The notes: generated by a model from the sequence alone, not told the origin. A stretch of 64,000 nucleotides of DNA from Synechococcus sp. MEDNS5 (GCF_014279875.1 NZ_CP047952.1:434001-498000), one strand, 5' to 3'. Numbered from the stretch's first letter, positions 18,766 through 29,731 are shown. Made by a program: numbers and translations.

Positions 18766-19305
18766 TTACTTCTTGCCTGACTTGCCTGCCTTGCGCAGGA
18801 TGCGCTCGCCCGCGTACTTGATGCCTTTGCCCTTGTAGGGCTCAGGCGGACGGATGGCGCGGATCTTGGCCGCCTCATTGCCCACCAGCTCCTTGTCGGT
18901 GCCGGAGACAGTGACGTTGGTGTTGTTTTCAACCGCGAAGGTGATGCCTTCAGGGGCCAGCATCTCCACTGGGTGGCTGTAGCCGGCACTCACCACAAGG
19001 GTTTTGCCTTTGACTTGAGCCCTGGAGCCAACGCCCACGATTTCCAGTTTTTTGGAATACCCGTTGCTGACGCCTTCAATCATGTTGGCCACCAGGGTGC
19101 GGCACAGTCCGTGACGCTCTCTGGAGAGGCGCTTCTCGCTGGTGGGGGTCACCACAATGGTGTTGTCCACCTGATTCACGCTTACACCGTCGGGGAGCGT
19201 GCGCTTCAGTTCGCCTTTCGGTCCTTTCACGGTGACCGCGAGTCCGTCAAGACTCACACTCACCTTGTCGGGAATGGGGATGGGGTTTTTACCGATACGT
19301 GACAT
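18766..19305 (-). CDS. rplF: 50S ribosomal protein L6
   Basis: L6 (179 residues), two repeated domains near the factor-binding site. It begins [17 protein letters not shown], has [13 protein letters not shown] in domain 1, and ends with the conserved [20 protein letters not shown] block. It lies between rpsH and rplR. Confidence 0.98.
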   Translation of the reverse strand: MSRIGKNPIPIPDKVSVSLDGLAVTVKGPKGELKRTLPDGVSVNQVDNTIVVTPTSEKRLSRERHGLCRTLVANMIEGVSNGYSKKLEIVGVGSRAQVKGKTLVVSAGYSHPVEMLAPEGITFAVENNTNVTVSGTDKELVGNEAAKIRAIRPPEPYKGKGIKYAGERILRKAGKSGKK

Positions 19306-19320
19306 GGTTCTGGCTCCGGA

Positions 19321-19722
19321 TCAATAGACGTAGCAGAGCACTTCACCGCCGACGCCCTGCTTGCGGGCGTCGCGATCGCTCATCACACCCTTGGAGGTGG
19401 AGATGATGGCCACCCCCAGTCCACCGAGGACTTTGGGTAGTCCGCGGGTGTTCTTGTAGATGCGCAAACCGGGCTTGCTCACCCGTTGCATGGAGCGGAT
19501 CGTGGGCAGTCGATGCTTGCCGCTGTACTTCAGTTCCAGCACCAGATTGGCGTGGACTCCTTCGCCTTCTTCGCTGATCTCAGCGATGAAACCCTCCTGC
19601 TGCAGCACCTTGGCGATGCTGCGGGACATTCGGGATGCGGGGACTTTGGTGTTCTGGTGACGTTTCTCACTCGCATTACGAATGCGGGTGAGCATGTCGG
19701 AAATAGGGTCGTGGTTGGCCAT
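19321..19722 (-). CDS. rpsH: 30S ribosomal protein S8
   Basis: S8 (133 residues) binds central-domain 16S rRNA and in other bacteria represses the spc operon. The start is ATG 19722 ([17 protein letters not shown]), matching all S8 proteins; the frame continues upstream to 19797 but that part overlaps rplE. The end [21 protein letters not shown] and GGEVLCYVY is standard. Confidence 0.98.
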   Translation of the reverse strand: MANHDPISDMLTRIRNASEKRHQNTKVPASRMSRSIAKVLQQEGFIAEISEEGEGVHANLVLELKYSGKHRLPTIRSMQRVSKPGLRIYKNTRGLPKVLGGLGVAIISTSKGVMSDRDARKQGVGGEVLCYVY

Positions 19723-19741
19723 GGTGGTTTCCGAGGAGGGC

Positions 19742-20281
19742 TCAGTTGCTGCGGAATGGCATTCCCATCTCGCGGAGGAGGGCCCGGCCCTCTTCATCCG
19801 TGCGGGCAGTGGTCACGATGGTGATGTCCATGCCCCTGATGGCATCGATCTTGTCGAAGGAGATTTCAGGGAAGATGATCTGCTCTCTCACCCCCAGGGT
19901 GTAGTTGCCCCGACCGTCGAAGCTCTTGGGGCTCACGCCTCTGAAGTCGCGGATTCGGGGGAGCGCCAGGTTGATGAGTCGCTCAAGGAACGCATACATG
20001 CGTTCGCCACGAAGGGTGACGGCACAACCGATCGGCATGCCTTGGCGGATTTTGAAACCGGCGATGGCTTTCTTGGCGCGGGTCACCACCACTTTTTGGC
20101 CGGTGATTTGAGCCAGCTCGTTCACGGAGGCCTCAAGGGACTTCGCGTTCTGGGCGGCTTCGCCAAGTCCTCGGTTGACGGTGACTTTCACCACCTTGGG
20201 GACTTCGTGGATGTTGGAGAGACTCAGGTCTTTCAGCAATTTGGGCTGAATGGTCTCCCGATAGCGCTGTTTCAGTGACAT
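19742..20281 (-). CDS. rplE: 50S ribosomal protein L5
   Basis: L5 (179 residues) binds 5S rRNA and the P-site tRNA. Conserved segments are [36 protein letters not shown] and [17 protein letters not shown]. rpsN (S14), which follows rplE in many bacteria, is not here; rpsH follows directly. Confidence 0.98.
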   Translation of the reverse strand: MSLKQRYRETIQPKLLKDLSLSNIHEVPKVVKVTVNRGLGEAAQNAKSLEASVNELAQITGQKVVVTRAKKAIAGFKIRQGMPIGCAVTLRGERMYAFLERLINLALPRIRDFRGVSPKSFDGRGNYTLGVREQIIFPEISFDKIDAIRGMDITIVTTARTDEEGRALLREMGMPFRSN

Positions 20282-20330
20282 GGCTGGGGGATGGGACTTC
20301 TGGGCTTGGTCAGAAGGAGGGTCGGGGTGA

Positions 20331-20687
20331 TCAGTCGATCACCTCGCCTGTTTTCTTGAGACGGCGCTTCTTGCTGCCGTCTTTCTCGGTGATCAGCTCG
20401 ACTCGGCTGGCCACCTTTTTTGTGGTGGAGTAGAGCATCACGTTGGAGGCATGCAGTGATGCCTCTTCGGTGACGATCCGCCCGCTCTCACCTTCCTGGG
20501 TGGGCTTCACGTGGCGCGTGCGCATGTTCACGCCTTCCACGATCACGCGGTTTTCATTGGGCAGAGTGCGCAGCACTTCTCCGGTCTTGCCCTTGTCCTT
20601 GCCGGCAATGACCTGAACGGTATCGCCTTTGCGCAGACGCATTTTGATGCGCTGGGTCGGTGCGGATTGGGATGTTGCAGCGGCCAT
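20331..20687 (-). CDS. rplX: 50S ribosomal protein L24
   Basis: L24 (118 residues), an assembly initiator with a KOW motif near the N-terminus ([20 protein letters not shown]). The C-terminal part includes [19 protein letters not shown]. It is separated from rplN by only 2 bases. Confidence 0.97.
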   Translation of the reverse strand: MAAATSQSAPTQRIKMRLRKGDTVQVIAGKDKGKTGEVLRTLPNENRVIVEGVNMRTRHVKPTQEGESGRIVTEEASLHASNVMLYSTTKKVASRVELITEKDGSKKRRLKKTGEVID

Positions 20688-20689
20688 GA

Positions 20690-21055
20690 TCAGATCACCT
20701 CCGGAGCGAGGGACACGATTTTGGTGAAGTTGCGCTCGCGGAGCTCACGGGCAACGGGACCGAAGACGCGGGTGCCCTTGGGATTTTTGTCGTCGTTGAT
20801 GATCACGGCGGCGTTGTCGTCGAACCGGATGGAATTTCCGGTGTCGCGACGCAGGGTCGCCTTGGTGCGAACCACCACAGCCTTGACCACATCAGACTTT
20901 TTCACGCCCATGTTGGGCATGGCGTCTTTCACGGCGGCGACAATGACATCACCAACGTGGGCGTAGCGACGGTTCGTGCCCAGCACACGAATGCACTGGA
21001 TGCGCTTGGCGCCACTGTTATCGGCGACGGTGAGGAACGATTCCTGCTGGATCAT
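20690..21055 (-). CDS. rplN: 50S ribosomal protein L14
   Basis: L14 (121 residues), at the 30S-50S interface. It begins [19 protein letters not shown], with the [19 protein letters not shown] loop and the C-terminal [19 protein letters not shown]. It overlaps rpsQ by 4 bases. Confidence 0.98.
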   Translation of the reverse strand: MIQQESFLTVADNSGAKRIQCIRVLGTNRRYAHVGDVIVAAVKDAMPNMGVKKSDVVKAVVVRTKATLRRDTGNSIRFDDNAAVIINDDKNPKGTRVFGPVARELRERNFTKIVSLAPEVI

Positions 21056-21318
21056 TTTTGACCCTCCTCAGCCTTGGGGCTGTTGCTGAGCACTTCGGCA
21101 ACGGCCCAGCGCTTGTGGCGGCTGAGCGGACGTGTTTCGGTGATGCGAACCCTGTCTCCGACGCGAACACTGTTGTTCTCGTCGTGAGCTTTGTAGCGGG
21201 TGGTGCGGCTCACCGTCTTTTGATAGATGGGATGTGGGAAGCGGTTTTCCACCGCCACCACCACCGTTTTGTCCATCTTGTCGCTGACGACGGTGCCGAC
21301 CCTTTCCTTGAGTGCCAT
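21052..21318 (-). CDS. rpsQ: 30S ribosomal protein S17
   Basis: S17 (88 residues), an OB-fold primary 16S rRNA binder. It has [20 protein letters not shown] and [20 protein letters not shown]. It overlaps rplN by 4 bases and follows rpmC after 17 bases. Confidence 0.98.
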   Translation of the reverse strand: MALKERVGTVVSDKMDKTVVVAVENRFPHPIYQKTVSRTTRYKAHDENNSVRVGDRVRITETRPLSRHKRWAVAEVLSNSPKAEEGQK

Positions 21319-21335
21319 GGGAATGAAGCGGGGGA

Positions 21336-21545
21336 TCAGGAGGCGGTGGAGCTTTGACGCTCCTTCTGCACCGTCAGCAGCTGAGCCAGCTTGATGCGGC
21401 TCTGCTTAAAACGGTGGGTGTTGCCCAGCTGCCGGGTGGCTTGCTGGAAGCGCAGATCGAACAGTTCACGGCGAAGACCGTTGATCTGTTCAGTGATGTC
21501 TGCGTCGGAGAGCTGACGCAGTTCGGAAGCGTTGGGACGTGCCAT
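21336..21545 (-). CDS. rpmC: 50S ribosomal protein L29
   Basis: L29 (69 residues), a two-helix protein at the exit tunnel. It has [20 protein letters not shown] and [18 protein letters not shown], then [18 protein letters not shown]. It lies between rplP (2-base gap) and rpsQ. Confidence 0.97.
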   Translation of the reverse strand: MARPNASELRQLSDADITEQINGLRRELFDLRFQQATRQLGNTHRFKQSRIKLAQLLTVQKERQSSTAS

Positions 21546-21547
21546 GG

Positions 21548-22021
21548 TCAGGACTCCACGGTGGCGGCAGCAGCGGCCGGAGCGTTCGCACCGGTGGACT
21601 GCTCCTGTTCATCGAGGCTGATGAACTTGGTTTTCACAGGGAGCTTGTATTGCGCCAGGCGCATGGCTTCCCGTGCGATTTCAGGGGTGATTTCGTCACC
21701 ACCCATTTCGAAAAGAATCCGACCGGGTTTGATCACAGCGACCCAGAATTCCGGGTTGCCCTTACCGGAACCCATGCGGGTTTCGGCGGGTCGCATGGTG
21801 ACCGGCTTGTCCGGGAAAATTCGGATCCAGATCTTGCCGCCACGCTTGACGTAGCGGGTCATGGCACGACGGCTGGCCTCGATCTGACGCGAGGTGATCC
21901 AGCCACATTCTTGTGCCTGCAGGGCGAACTGGCCGAAAGCAATGGTGTTGCCACGGGTGGCGACACCGCGCATACGGCCGCGTTGCTGCTTGCGGAATTT
22001 GACGCGTTTTGGACTCAGCAT
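21548..22021 (-). CDS. rplP: 50S ribosomal protein L16
   Basis: L16 (157 residues) near the A-site tRNA. It begins [19 protein letters not shown] and has [36 protein letters not shown] and the C-terminal [13 protein letters not shown]. An Ala-rich tail of about 20 residues extends beyond the E. coli length. It follows rpsC. Confidence 0.98.
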   Translation of the reverse strand: MLSPKRVKFRKQQRGRMRGVATRGNTIAFGQFALQAQECGWITSRQIEASRRAMTRYVKRGGKIWIRIFPDKPVTMRPAETRMGSGKGNPEFWVAVIKPGRILFEMGGDEITPEIAREAMRLAQYKLPVKTKFISLDEQEQSTGANAPAAAAATVES

Positions 22022-22037
22022 GGTTCAGGCCTCCTGT

Positions 22038-22769
22038 TCACCCCTCGTTGGAGCGGTCTTCGAACTGTTGGGGCCTGCGGCCGGCCCGACGCCGAGGGGT
22101 TGCCCCCACAGGCAGTTGCTGCTGGGCTTCATCCCCCAGCACTTCGCCCTTGAACACCCAAACCTTGATGCCCAGCACGCCGTAGGTCGTGCTGGCCACC
22201 TTGGTGGCGTAGTCGATGTCAGCGCGCAGGGTGTGAAGGGGAACACGCCCTTCGCGGGTCCACTCGGTCCGGGCAATCTCGGCACCGTTGAGGCGACCGG
22301 ACACCTGGATCTTGAGGCCGAGAACACCAGCCCGTTGGGCTCGCTGCACGGCCATGCGGATTGTGCGGCGGAAGGCCACCCGCTTTTCCAGTTGTTGGGC
22401 GATGTATTCGGCCAACAGGAATGCGTCGGCATCGACCCGTTCCACTTCAACCACGTTGATCCGAACCTGACGATTTGGATCACCAACAGTTTTTTGGATG
22501 CCGGAGCGAAGATCCTCAATGCCGCTGCCTTGGCGACCCACCAACACGCCGGGACGTGCGGTTTTGAGCTCCACTTCGAGCTGATCGGCCTTGCGGGCGA
22601 TCAGGACATCACTGATGCCGGCGGAGCCGTACTTCTTGTGGATGAACTTGCGGATCCGATCATCCTCTTGGAGGAGGGTCGGATAACTTTTGCTGGAGGC
22701 GTACCAGCGGGACCGGTGCTCCTGGGTGATCCCCAGGCGTAAGCCGGTTGGATGGATTTTGTGTCCCAT
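22038..22769 (-). CDS. rpsC: 30S ribosomal protein S3
   Basis: S3 (243 residues) at the mRNA entry site. The start is ATG 22769 ([20 protein letters not shown]), as in all S3 proteins, rather than 22817. The KH domain has [17 protein letters not shown], and the C-terminal domain has [18 protein letters not shown]. The last 25 residues ([14 protein letters not shown]) are a basic tail. Confidence 0.98.
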   Translation of the reverse strand: MGHKIHPTGLRLGITQEHRSRWYASSKSYPTLLQEDDRIRKFIHKKYGSAGISDVLIARKADQLEVELKTARPGVLVGRQGSGIEDLRSGIQKTVGDPNRQVRINVVEVERVDADAFLLAEYIAQQLEKRVAFRRTIRMAVQRAQRAGVLGLKIQVSGRLNGAEIARTEWTREGRVPLHTLRADIDYATKVASTTYGVLGIKVWVFKGEVLGDEAQQQLPVGATPRRRAGRRPQQFEDRSNEG

Positions 22770-22788
22770 CAGTCGGTGTGCTCGGGGG

Positions 22789-23154
22789 TCAGGAGTCGGT
22801 CTGGGATGCCACAGCAATGCTGATGTGACAGGTCTGCTTTTTGATCGCGTAGGCGCGACCCTGGGCGCGGGGCCGATAGCGCTTCATGGAGGGGCCCATA
22901 TCGGCGCTGGCCTGGGAGATCACCAGGGTGGAAGGGTCAAGGCCGAGGTTGTGCTCGGCGTTGGCCACTGCGGAACGCAGCACCTTGGTGATCGGGCCGG
23001 TGGAGCGATAGGGCATGAACTCGAGCATGATCAGCGCATCGCGGTAAGTGCGTCCGCGGATCTGATCGAGCACCCGCCGCACCTTGGACACGGAGCCGCG
23101 GATGAAGCGGCCGTGGGCTAGCGCGGTGGTTGCCGTTGGGGATGACGTTGTCAT
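22789..23154 (-). CDS. rplV: 50S ribosomal protein L22
   Basis: L22 (121 residues), lining the exit tunnel. Conserved features are [36 protein letters not shown] and the tip region [19 protein letters not shown]. It sits between rpsS (4-base gap) and rpsC. Confidence 0.98.
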   Translation of the reverse strand: MTTSSPTATTALAHGRFIRGSVSKVRRVLDQIRGRTYRDALIMLEFMPYRSTGPITKVLRSAVANAEHNLGLDPSTLVISQASADMGPSMKRYRPRAQGRAYAIKKQTCHISIAVASQTDS

Positions 23155-23158
23155 GGAC

Positions 23159-23434
23159 TCAGCGGCCTCCTTTCTTGTCTTTGATGTGGCCCTTGAAGGT
23201 GCGGGTCGGAGCGAATTCGCCCAGCTTGTGACCGACCATCTGCTCGGTCACGAAGACCGGCACGTGGGTTTTGCCGTTATGCACGGCAATGGTGTGACCG
23301 ATCATCATCGGCAGAATCGTGGAGGCCCTGGACCACGTCTTGATCACCGACTTGTCGTCGGCGGCATTTTGCTTTTCAACCTTGCGAAGAAGGCTGTCAG
23401 CGATGAAAGGGCCTTTTTTAAGTGAACGTCCCAT
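23159..23434 (-). CDS. rpsS: 30S ribosomal protein S19
   Basis: S19 (91 residues) in the 30S head. It begins [20 protein letters not shown] and has [20 protein letters not shown] and [17 protein letters not shown]. It follows rplB after 35 bases. Confidence 0.98.
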   Translation of the reverse strand: MGRSLKKGPFIADSLLRKVEKQNAADDKSVIKTWSRASTILPMMIGHTIAVHNGKTHVPVFVTEQMVGHKLGEFAPTRTFKGHIKDKKGGR

Positions 23435-23469
23435 GGCGGATTAAGCGAACAGCAAAACAGTGATGAACA

Positions 23470-24333
23470 TCAGGAGTCGCGTCCGCCACGGCTCCGCTTG
23501 GACGTCTTGCGACGCTTCCGGAGGACGAACTTGTTACTCGGCTTGTTGCGCTTGCGGGTCTTCAGACCAAGGGCAGGTTTGCCCCAGGGCGTTACGGGAC
23601 CAGAGCGGCCGATGGGTGCCCGACCCTCACCACCACCATGGGGGTGGTCGCAAGGGTTCATCACACTGCCTCGCACCTGGGGACGACGTCCCAGCCAGCG
23701 GCGACGACCGGCCTTGCCGAGGCTGGTGTTGCGAATTTCGGAGTTACCGACTTCGCCCAGGGTGGCGTAGCACTCACGACGGACCAGGCGCACTTCAGTG
23801 GAGGGCAGCTTGAGGGCGACGTAGTCGCCTTCCTTTGCCATCACCTGGGCGCTGGCACCGGCCGTGCGCACCATCTGGCCTCCGCGTCCGGCATACAGCT
23901 CGACGCAATGCACACTCGAACCGAGCGGCACGGAGGAGAGCGGCATGGCATTGCCGTCCTCGATCGGGGCATCAGGCCCTGAAATCACGGTTTGTCCGAT
24001 CGTGACACCAGCAGGGGCAAGGATGTAGCGCTTCTCGCCATCGGTGTAGAAGAGCAGTGCCAACCGCGCATTGCGGTGTGGGTCGTAATGGATGGCCGCC
24101 ACTTTGGCGGGCACACCGTGCTTGTTGCGTCGGAAATCAACGACGCGGTACTGCCGCTTGTGGCCACCGCCGCGATGGCGGCAGGTGATCACGCCGCGGT
24201 TGTTGCGTCCCTTGCGGCGGTGCTTGGACACCACAAGCGAGCGTTCCGGCTTGCGGCCGGTGACTTCACTGAAGTCTGTGACCACCCGGGTGCGGGTTCC
24301 GGGGGTGTAGGGGCGGAAAGTGCGAATTGCCAT
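23470..24333 (-). CDS. rplB: 50S ribosomal protein L2
   Basis: L2 (287 residues), close to the peptidyl-transferase centre. It begins [17 protein letters not shown], with [20 protein letters not shown] and the hallmark [18 protein letters not shown], in which the His is functionally important. It sits between rplW and rpsS in the S10 order. Confidence 0.98.
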   Translation of the reverse strand: MAIRTFRPYTPGTRTRVVTDFSEVTGRKPERSLVVSKHRRKGRNNRGVITCRHRGGGHKRQYRVVDFRRNKHGVPAKVAAIHYDPHRNARLALLFYTDGEKRYILAPAGVTIGQTVISGPDAPIEDGNAMPLSSVPLGSSVHCVELYAGRGGQMVRTAGASAQVMAKEGDYVALKLPSTEVRLVRRECYATLGEVGNSEIRNTSLGKAGRRRWLGRRPQVRGSVMNPCDHPHGGGEGRAPIGRSGPVTPWGKPALGLKTRKRNKPSNKFVLRKRRKTSKRSRGGRDS

Positions 24334-24348
24334 GACGTTTCAGACCCC

Positions 24349-24651
24349 TCAGGACTCAGGGAAGAGTTGGATGGAGTTGCCTTCGGCGAGGCGCACCACG
24401 GCCTTTTTCACCTGCGCACGCTTGCCGGCGAAACGGCCGACCCGACGGCTGCGGCGAGGAGGGTTCATGGTGCTGATGCCGGTGACCTTGACATCGAAGA
24501 GTTGCTCAACAGCAGCCTTGATGTCTGGTTTGGCAGCTCGGTGATCCACCTCGAAGGTGTACTGGTTGAGTTCCAGCGCACGGGTGGCTTTTTCTGTGAT
24601 CAGCGGCCGGCGGATCACATCCGCCAGGCGTCCGGTGAAGCGCTCAGTCAT
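24349..24651 (-). CDS. rplW: 50S ribosomal protein L23
   Basis: L23 (100 residues), the docking site for SRP and trigger factor at the exit tunnel. The start is ATG 24651 ([19 protein letters not shown]), giving an 8-base overlap with rplD; the frame extends to 24747 but lies within rpl[20 protein letters not shown] and [15 protein letters not shown] are conserved. Confidence 0.97.
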   Translation of the reverse strand: MTERFTGRLADVIRRPLITEKATRALELNQYTFEVDHRAAKPDIKAAVEQLFDVKVTGISTMNPPRRSRRVGRFAGKRAQVKKAVVRLAEGNSIQLFPES

Positions 24652-25279
24652 CGCCGTAAACCTCCTGGATGGTTGCGAGAGCCTCTTCCCCCAGCACCAG
24701 CGCGTTGGCATGGAGCAGGTCGAAGACGTTGAGTTGGTTGGCTGCAATCAGCTTCACCTTCTCGAGGTTGCGGACGGAACGACGCAGCACGTCCGAGGGG
24801 TTCCCCACCACGATCAATACTTTGGAATCGGCTTCGATGCCCAGGCGTCCGAGGGCATCGGTGATTTCCCGAGTCTTCGGAGCTTCCAGTGATGCTCCGA
24901 AATCCTTGACCACCGTGACGTCGTCGATGCGTGCCATCAGCGCGGTGCGCAGTGCCAAGCGACGCTCCTTGCGGTTCATCGCGAGGTTGTAGCTGCGGGG
25001 CTTCGGTCCGAACACGATGCCGCCACCGGGACGGAGAGGCGTACGGATCGAACCCTGACGGGCCCGGCCTGTGCCTTTCTGTTTGTAAGGCTTGCGACCG
25101 CCACCGCGAACTTCGGCCCGGGTCAGGGTGCTTGCGGTGCCCTGACGGCTGTGGGCCTGCTGACGCAGAACCGCACGGTGCATCAGATCAAGGGCTGTGG
25201 TCTCTTTGGCGACCTTCAGGTCGAGGGAGGCCTTGCCGGTTTCCTTGCCCTGCCAGTCGCGGACTACACAGTTAGCCAT
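24644..25279 (-). CDS. rplD: 50S ribosomal protein L4
   Basis: L4 (211 residues), part of the exit-tunnel constriction; in E. coli it also represses the S10 operon. It has [38 protein letters not shown] and [22 protein letters not shown] 25279 overlaps the rplC stop as TGATG, indicating coupled translation. A GTG at 25282 is possible. Confidence 0.98.
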   Translation of the reverse strand: MANCVVRDWQGKETGKASLDLKVAKETTALDLMHRAVLRQQAHSRQGTASTLTRAEVRGGGRKPYKQKGTGRARQGSIRTPLRPGGGIVFGPKPRSYNLAMNRKERRLALRTALMARIDDVTVVKDFGASLEAPKTREITDALGRLGIEADSKVLIVVGNPSDVLRRSVRNLEKVKLIAANQLNVFDLLHANALVLGEEALATIQEVYGDD

Positions 25280-25935
25280 CACTTACCTCCTTTGGCGGGC
25301 TTGGCACCCACGCGATTGGCGGGGCGGATGTTGAGCAGCGCTCCGGGCTTGCCAGGAACGGAGCCCTTCACCACCAACAGATTGCGATCACTGTCCACTC
25401 TGAGGATGGTGAGCCCTCTCGTGGTGATCTTCTTGCCGCCGTAACGCCCAGCCATGCGCTTGCCGGGGTAGATGCGACCCGGCGTTGTACCAGCGCCGGT
25501 GGAGCCTGGTTCACGGTGATTTTTGGAACCGTGCGTCATCGGACCGCGACTGAAGCCATGACGCTTCTGGTAACCGGCAAAGCCGCGTCCCATCGTGTCG
25601 CCGCTGACGTCAACCTTCTGGCCGGCTTCGAAGTCACCCACGGTGACTGAACCGCCGAGTTCCAGGCCGTTGACGTCGTCAACGCGGTACTCACTGAGGT
25701 GACGGAGTACACCTTCGCCGGATTTGGCGAGGTGCCCCTTGGCTGGTTTGTTGACCAGCTTTTCGCGGGTGTCCCCGAAGCCGATCTGAACGGCGATGTA
25801 GCCGTCCGTTTCTGTTGTTTTGAGTTGGGTGATCCGGCAAGGACCCGCCTCGATCAGAGTGACCGGGACGGCTTTGCCTTGCTCGTCGAAGAGCTGGGAC
25901 ATACCCAGCTTCTTCCCAAGGATGCCGATGGACAT
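25279..25935 (-). CDS. rplC: 50S ribosomal protein L3
   Basis: L3 (218 residues), first gene of this ribosomal cluster. The start is ATG 25935 ([18 protein letters not shown]); the frame runs open to 26187 without family similarity. Conserved segments are [19 protein letters not shown] and [19 protein letters not shown]. rpsJ, which precedes rplC in E. coli, is not adjacent: the upstream gene is divergent ndhN. The promoter must lie in 25936-26331. Confidence 0.98.
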   Translation of the reverse strand: MSIGILGKKLGMSQLFDEQGKAVPVTLIEAGPCRITQLKTTETDGYIAVQIGFGDTREKLVNKPAKGHLAKSGEGVLRHLSEYRVDDVNGLELGGSVTVGDFEAGQKVDVSGDTMGRGFAGYQKRHGFSRGPMTHGSKNHREPGSTGAGTTPGRIYPGKRMAGRYGGKKITTRGLTILRVDSDRNLLVVKGSVPGKPGALLNIRPANRVGAKPAKGGK

Positions 25936-26331
25936 GGGAGGTAGTGACGCCAGCGTGGACAACCCCGCTCGTGCATCCGAAGGTGCAGGAACGGTGGCCA
26001 AGTGGGGGCTGATCGAAGTGACGCAGTCGTGGCCGAAGCGACAGGCACCATGAGGGCCGGAACGATTCGGAATGGAGCTAGCGAGCGAATCAGCTGGCTG
26101 GGACTTGACCGATCGGATGGATCGGTAGTTTCCCGGCAGCAGAACAATCGGAATCGTTTTGCTGCTCTGGCCTGGGACCCGGCGCACTCGCCGGATCTGC
26201 TCTTGGAACTGGAGGCCCGGCTAGCGGACGGTCACAGTTCTTCAGAGCAAACAAAAACACTACACCAGCGAGTGTCTGCTTTCGTTCATCCCTGATCAGC
26301 TGCCAGACTCCCTTCCATCTGAGATGGACTC
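25936..26331. promoter_or_regulatory. divergent intergenic region between rplC and ndhN, with a hairpin
   Basis: These 396 bases must hold the promoter and leader of the ribosomal cluster (minus) and the promoter of ndhN-ldpA (plus). A perfect 7-bp hairpin (ACCGATC 26108-26114, GATCGGT 26120-26126) lies about 170 bases upstream of rplC and could be part of a leader RNA. I could not fix -35/-10 elements with confidence. A 97-codon plus-strand frame (26002-26295) includes the coding-like stretch [20 protein letters not shown]; it may be a small gene or chance. Confidence 0.5.
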
Positions 26332-26793
26332 ATGCCGCTGCTGCTTTCAGGTCGGGGTTTCCGCCGTGAGCTGGAGTCCGTGGGATGCATGGCTGTTCAT
26401 GCCCCTCTCGAGGGAGGAGCTGAGACGCGCCTGCTCCGGCGCCTGCGCGCGGCTGGCTATCGCACCCACTTGAGTTCCGCTCGCGGACTTGGCGATCCTG
26501 AGGTGTTCCTGTTTCAGAAACACGGGGTGCGCCCGCCCCATCTGGGTCACCAGAGCGTCGGACGCGGTGCTGCCGTTGGAGAGGTTCAGGAAGTGATGCC
26601 CCAGCTCGGGGAAGCTCTACTTGGTGAGAAGCCTGTCTTGCTCTGGTTGCTGGAAGGCCAGGTTCTGTCCCGCTCCGAACTTCTTACGCTCTGCGATCTC
26701 TGCCGAAGAGAGCCCCGACTCAAGATTGTTGTGGAAATGGGAGGAGCAAGGAGTTTGCGCTGGCAGCCAATGACTCAGCTGCTCGGGGCCTGA
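26332..26793 (+). CDS. ndhN: NAD(P)H-quinone oxidoreductase subunit N (NDH-1)
   Basis: NdhN (153 residues), a small stromal-side subunit of the cyanobacterial/chloroplast NDH-1 complex used in cyclic electron flow, respiration and CO2 uptake. The family pattern is visible in [35 protein letters not shown] and [14 protein letters not shown]. Its stop codon overlaps the apparent CTG start of ldpA, so the two are probably translated from one message. Confidence 0.93.
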   Translation: MPLLLSGRGFRRELESVGCMAVHAPLEGGAETRLLRRLRAAGYRTHLSSARGLGDPEVFLFQKHGVRPPHLGHQSVGRGAAVGEVQEVMPQLGEALLGEKPVLLWLLEGQVLSRSELLTLCDLCRREPRLKIVVEMGGARSLRWQPMTQLLGA

Positions 26794-27833
26794 TCGTTTC
26801 TCTGCCACGGCGTGCCGGTCTCACTGGCGATGAAGCGCTTCGTCAGGGGTGCTGGGTCAAGTTGATATGTGGTGCCAGCAATCAGGATCTGGCCTCGATC
26901 AGCGACCTGTGTGCTGTGTATGCCGCTGCGGGAGTGCACTGCGTGGATGTCGCGGCCGATGCGGCGGTGGTTCATGCGGCTCGCCTCGGCTTGAACTGGG
27001 CCCGCCAGCGCACCGGATCCTCACCCTGGTTGATGGTCAGCGTTAGTGATGGATCCGATGTGCATTTTCGCAAGGCTGTCTTTGACCCAGCGCTGTGCCC
27101 CCCCGACTGCCCGAGGCCTTGTGAACGGGTCTGCCCCGCCGGCGCCATCACTGCGGACAGAGGCGTTGAAGCCAGCGTCTGTTATGGATGTGGGCGCTGT
27201 CTTCCTGCCTGTCCCCAGCAGCTCATCCACGCCGAGGAGCACCAGGTTGGACTCGAGGGTTTGAGTCAATTGCTGCAGGAGCTGCAGCCGGATGCTCTGG
27301 AAATTCACACGGCACCGGAGCGAAGCGCTGCTTTCGAACGCACGCTGCTTGCGGTGGCCGCATCCCGTGTGCCCCTGCGTCGCTTGGCTGTCAGCTGTGG
27401 GATGGAGGGCCATGGCGTTACCCCAGCTGTTCTGGCTAGGGAGCTCTGGCATCGTCATGGCGCCCTGCGTCGACAGGGGATGCGACCCCTCTGGCAGTTG
27501 GATGGCCGGCCGATGAGCGGGGATGTAGGGGCTGGGACGGCCCGTGCCGCCCTGCGGCTCTGGCAGCAGCTGCGCACGATCGCTCCTCCAGGACCACTGC
27601 AGCTGGCAGGAGGCACCAATGACGTGACGATCAGCCTTCTGCAAACACTGGATTCATCATCAGAAGCTCGACCCTCAGGAGTGGCGTTTGGCGGGATGGC
27701 TCGGGCGCTCCTCCAGCCCCTGCTCCTCGAGGCGGAGTCTCGTCAGACCTCGCTGCGGGACTGGCCCACGGGTTGGGAGGAAGCTGTGACGCTGGCACGT
27801 TCTCTCGTTGCACCCTGGTTGCAGAGGCTCTGA
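26790..27833 (+). CDS. ldpA: LdpA, iron-sulfur circadian input protein, apparently with a CTG start
   Basis: LdpA (light-dependent period) is a redox-sensing Fe-S protein that adjusts the cyanobacterial clock to light intensity. Two cysteine clusters are seen: [14 protein letters not shown] (about residues 103-116) and [12 protein letters not shown] (about 131-142), the latter a ferredoxin-type 4Fe-4S motif. The conserved N-terminal [15 protein letters not shown] begins before the first usual start (TTG 26862), and no ATG, GTG or TTG lies in frame upstream within the plausible region. CTG 26790 overlaps the ndhN stop (CTGA) and gives 347 residues. Confidence 0.88.
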   Translation: MIVSLPRRAGLTGDEALRQGCWVKLICGASNQDLASISDLCAVYAAAGVHCVDVAADAAVVHAARLGLNWARQRTGSSPWLMVSVSDGSDVHFRKAVFDPALCPPDCPRPCERVCPAGAITADRGVEASVCYGCGRCLPACPQQLIHAEEHQVGLEGLSQLLQELQPDALEIHTAPERSAAFERTLLAVAASRVPLRRLAVSCGMEGHGVTPAVLARELWHRHGALRRQGMRPLWQLDGRPMSGDVGAGTARAALRLWQQLRTIAPPGPLQLAGGTNDVTISLLQTLDSSSEARPSGVAFGGMARALLQPLLLEAESRQTSLRDWPTGWEEAVTLARSLVAPWLQRL

Positions 27834-27905
27834 GCCGGCCTCACTGCATGGCCTCTCCCTGCTAGAAGGCGATCGGGACCTGACGGTTGGCGGGTTGATA
27901 CGGAC

Positions 27906-29543
27906 ATGAGCACCGAGCGCATCACCGATGACCTGCAGCGACTTTTGTCGCTTTTGCCCGCAACGGTGTGTCAGGTCTTGGAACAGGACGATCACAGCGA
28001 TCAGTTGCTCGAAGTGGTGCTGGATCTCGGAAGGCTTCCCGAGGCCCGTTATCCAGGACGCTCCCTGGCCTTGGGCGAACGCAGCCTCGAGCGCAAAGAC
28101 CTGGAGGAGATGGTGAACCGCCTTGGACAATTCGGTGCGGATAATCGGGCCGGCATCGAACGCACGCTTCACCGCATCAGCGCCATTCGCAATCGACGCG
28201 GTGATGTGGTGGGGCTCACCTGCAGGGTGGGGCGTGCTGTTTTTGGCACGGTCGCCATGGTGAGGGATCTGCTGGACAGTGAGCAATCTCTGCTGCTGAT
28301 GGGGCGGCCGGGTGTGGGAAAGACCACAGCTTTGCGCGAGATCGCCAGGGTGCTTGCGGATGACCTGGGGAAACGGGTTGTGGTGATCGACACCAGCAAC
28401 GAAATCGCCGGTGATGGTGACATTCCTCATCCGGCGATCGGCAGGGCGCGGCGCATGCAGGTTGCGCGCCCTGAGCTGCAGCACCAGGTGATGATCGAAG
28501 CCGTTGAGAATCACATGCCCGAGGTCATCGTGATCGATGAAATCGGCACCGAGCTTGAGGCGCAGGCTGCGCGCACCATCGCCGAGAGGGGGGTGATGCT
28601 GGTGGCCACGGCCCACGGAAACGCACTCACCAATCTCATCAAGAATCCAACCCTCTGTGATCTGGTGGGCGGAATTGAATCGGTCACCCTCGGGGATGAG
28701 GAGGCTCGGCGGCGGCGTAGCCAGAAGACAGTCCTGGAGCGGGCCGCTGAGCCGACGTTCCCGATCGCGATTGAGATGCACAGCCGTCATCGCTGGGCTG
28801 TTCATGACGATGTGGCCCGAACGGTTGATTTGCTCTTGAGGGGGCAGACCCCGAGGCCTCAGGAACGCGAATTGACAGAGGATGGGGGCGTACGGCTCGT
28901 GGACGCTGTTGTCCCGAAGTCCTTGCGGGCTCCGCAAAAGCGACCAGCTCTTGCCGTTGTTCCCATGCCGGATCCGGTGGCTGCACCGGTGCGGGATTCC
29001 CAGTTCAGAGAAGAGGAGGCGGAGGCGGTCCGCGATCCGGAAACGCTTCAGATTCTTTGCTGCGGACTCAGCCGTCAACGCCTTGAAGAAGCCGTCCGAT
29101 GTCATCGCTGGCCCGTTCAGGCTGTGAATGATCTCTCAGCCGCTGATGTTCTGCTCAGCGTGCGTCAGGGTCTTGGTCGCCAGCCGGATCTTCGTCGTCA
29201 GGCAAGGGATGCCGGAGTCCCCATTCTGGTGATCAAGTCCGACTCTTTGCCTCAGGTTGAGCGGGCTCTAGAGCGCCTGCTCAGTCGCCGCTCACGCGAT
29301 TGCGACCAACCTCCGTTGCTGACGTCCGGGTCGGAACCAGGGCGCGCTGATGCGCTTGCAGCCCTCGAGGAGTGTCGGTTGGCTGTCGAACAGGTTGTGA
29401 TGCCGGAGGGACGGCCTGTGGAGCTGCTGCCCCGCAGTGAAGTAGTGCTGCAGATGCAGGCTGATCTGGTGGCGCGCTACAGGCTGCGCAGTGATGTGTA
29501 CGGGCCTTCTGATCAGCGTCGGCTCAGGGTTTTCCCACCTTGA
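27906..29543 (+). CDS. ycf45: Ycf45/SpoIIIAA-like AAA ATPase with C-terminal R3H domain
   Basis: A 545-residue protein of the cyanobacterial/plastid Ycf45 family. The AAA core has Walker A GRPGVGKT (about 133-140), the [11 protein letters not shown] segment and Walker B VIVIDEIG (about 208-214). A variable linker follows, then a segment with [17 protein letters not shown]. The last 40 residues match an R3H single-stranded nucleic acid-binding motif ([20 protein letters not shown]). The ATPase resembles the sporulation protein SpoIIIAA. A nucleic-acid-related ATPase is likely; its exact job is unknown. Confidence 0.88.
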   Translation: MSTERITDDLQRLLSLLPATVCQVLEQDDHSDQLLEVVLDLGRLPEARYPGRSLALGERSLERKDLEEMVNRLGQFGADNRAGIERTLHRISAIRNRRGDVVGLTCRVGRAVFGTVAMVRDLLDSEQSLLLMGRPGVGKTTALREIARVLADDLGKRVVVIDTSNEIAGDGDIPHPAIGRARRMQVARPELQHQVMIEAVENHMPEVIVIDEIGTELEAQAARTIAERGVMLVATAHGNALTNLIKNPTLCDLVGGIESVTLGDEEARRRRSQKTVLERAAEPTFPIAIEMHSRHRWAVHDDVARTVDLLLRGQTPRPQERELTEDGGVRLVDAVVPKSLRAPQKRPALAVVPMPDPVAAPVRDSQFREEEAEAVRDPETLQILCCGLSRQRLEEAVRCHRWPVQAVNDLSAADVLLSVRQGLGRQPDLRRQARDAGVPILVIKSDSLPQVERALERLLSRRSRDCDQPPLLTSGSEPGRADALAALEECRLAVEQVVMPEGRPVELLPRSEVVLQMQADLVARYRLRSDVYGPSDQRRLRVFPP

Positions 29544-29643
29544 ACAAGGCTCTCCTGACACGGACGGATTGACGAAGTGTTGGCTGCTGTGCGTAACTAT
29601 CTGGACGCCGGACGACCGCGGATCGCGGGTTCTGCCGGAACAT

Positions 29644-29715
29644 TGGGCCGTCGCCAAGCGGTAAGGCAGCGGGTTTTGGTCTCGCCATTCCTAGGTTCGA
29701 ATCCTAGCGGCCCAG
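29644..29715 (+). tRNA. trnQ-UUG: tRNA-Gln (TTG anticodon)
   Basis: A 72-base tRNA. Acceptor TGGGCCG pairs with CGGCCCA, anticodon stem GCGGG/CTCGC encloses loop TTTTGGT, and the T-arm is CTAGG-TTCGAAT-CCTAG. It reads CAA and CAG. The next gene starts 17 bases downstream. Confidence 0.97.
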
Positions 29716-29731
29716 TTTTTTAAGGATTCCA

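Noticed and set aside
25936-26187. N-terminal extension of L3.
   Set aside because: L3 proteins begin at the [12 protein letters not shown] region; the upstream residues have no family similarity.
27675-29105. A 476-codon minus-strand frame opposite ycf45.
   Set aside because: The opposite strand has intact Walker A, Walker B and R3H motifs; this frame is His/Pro/Arg-rich and unlike a protein.
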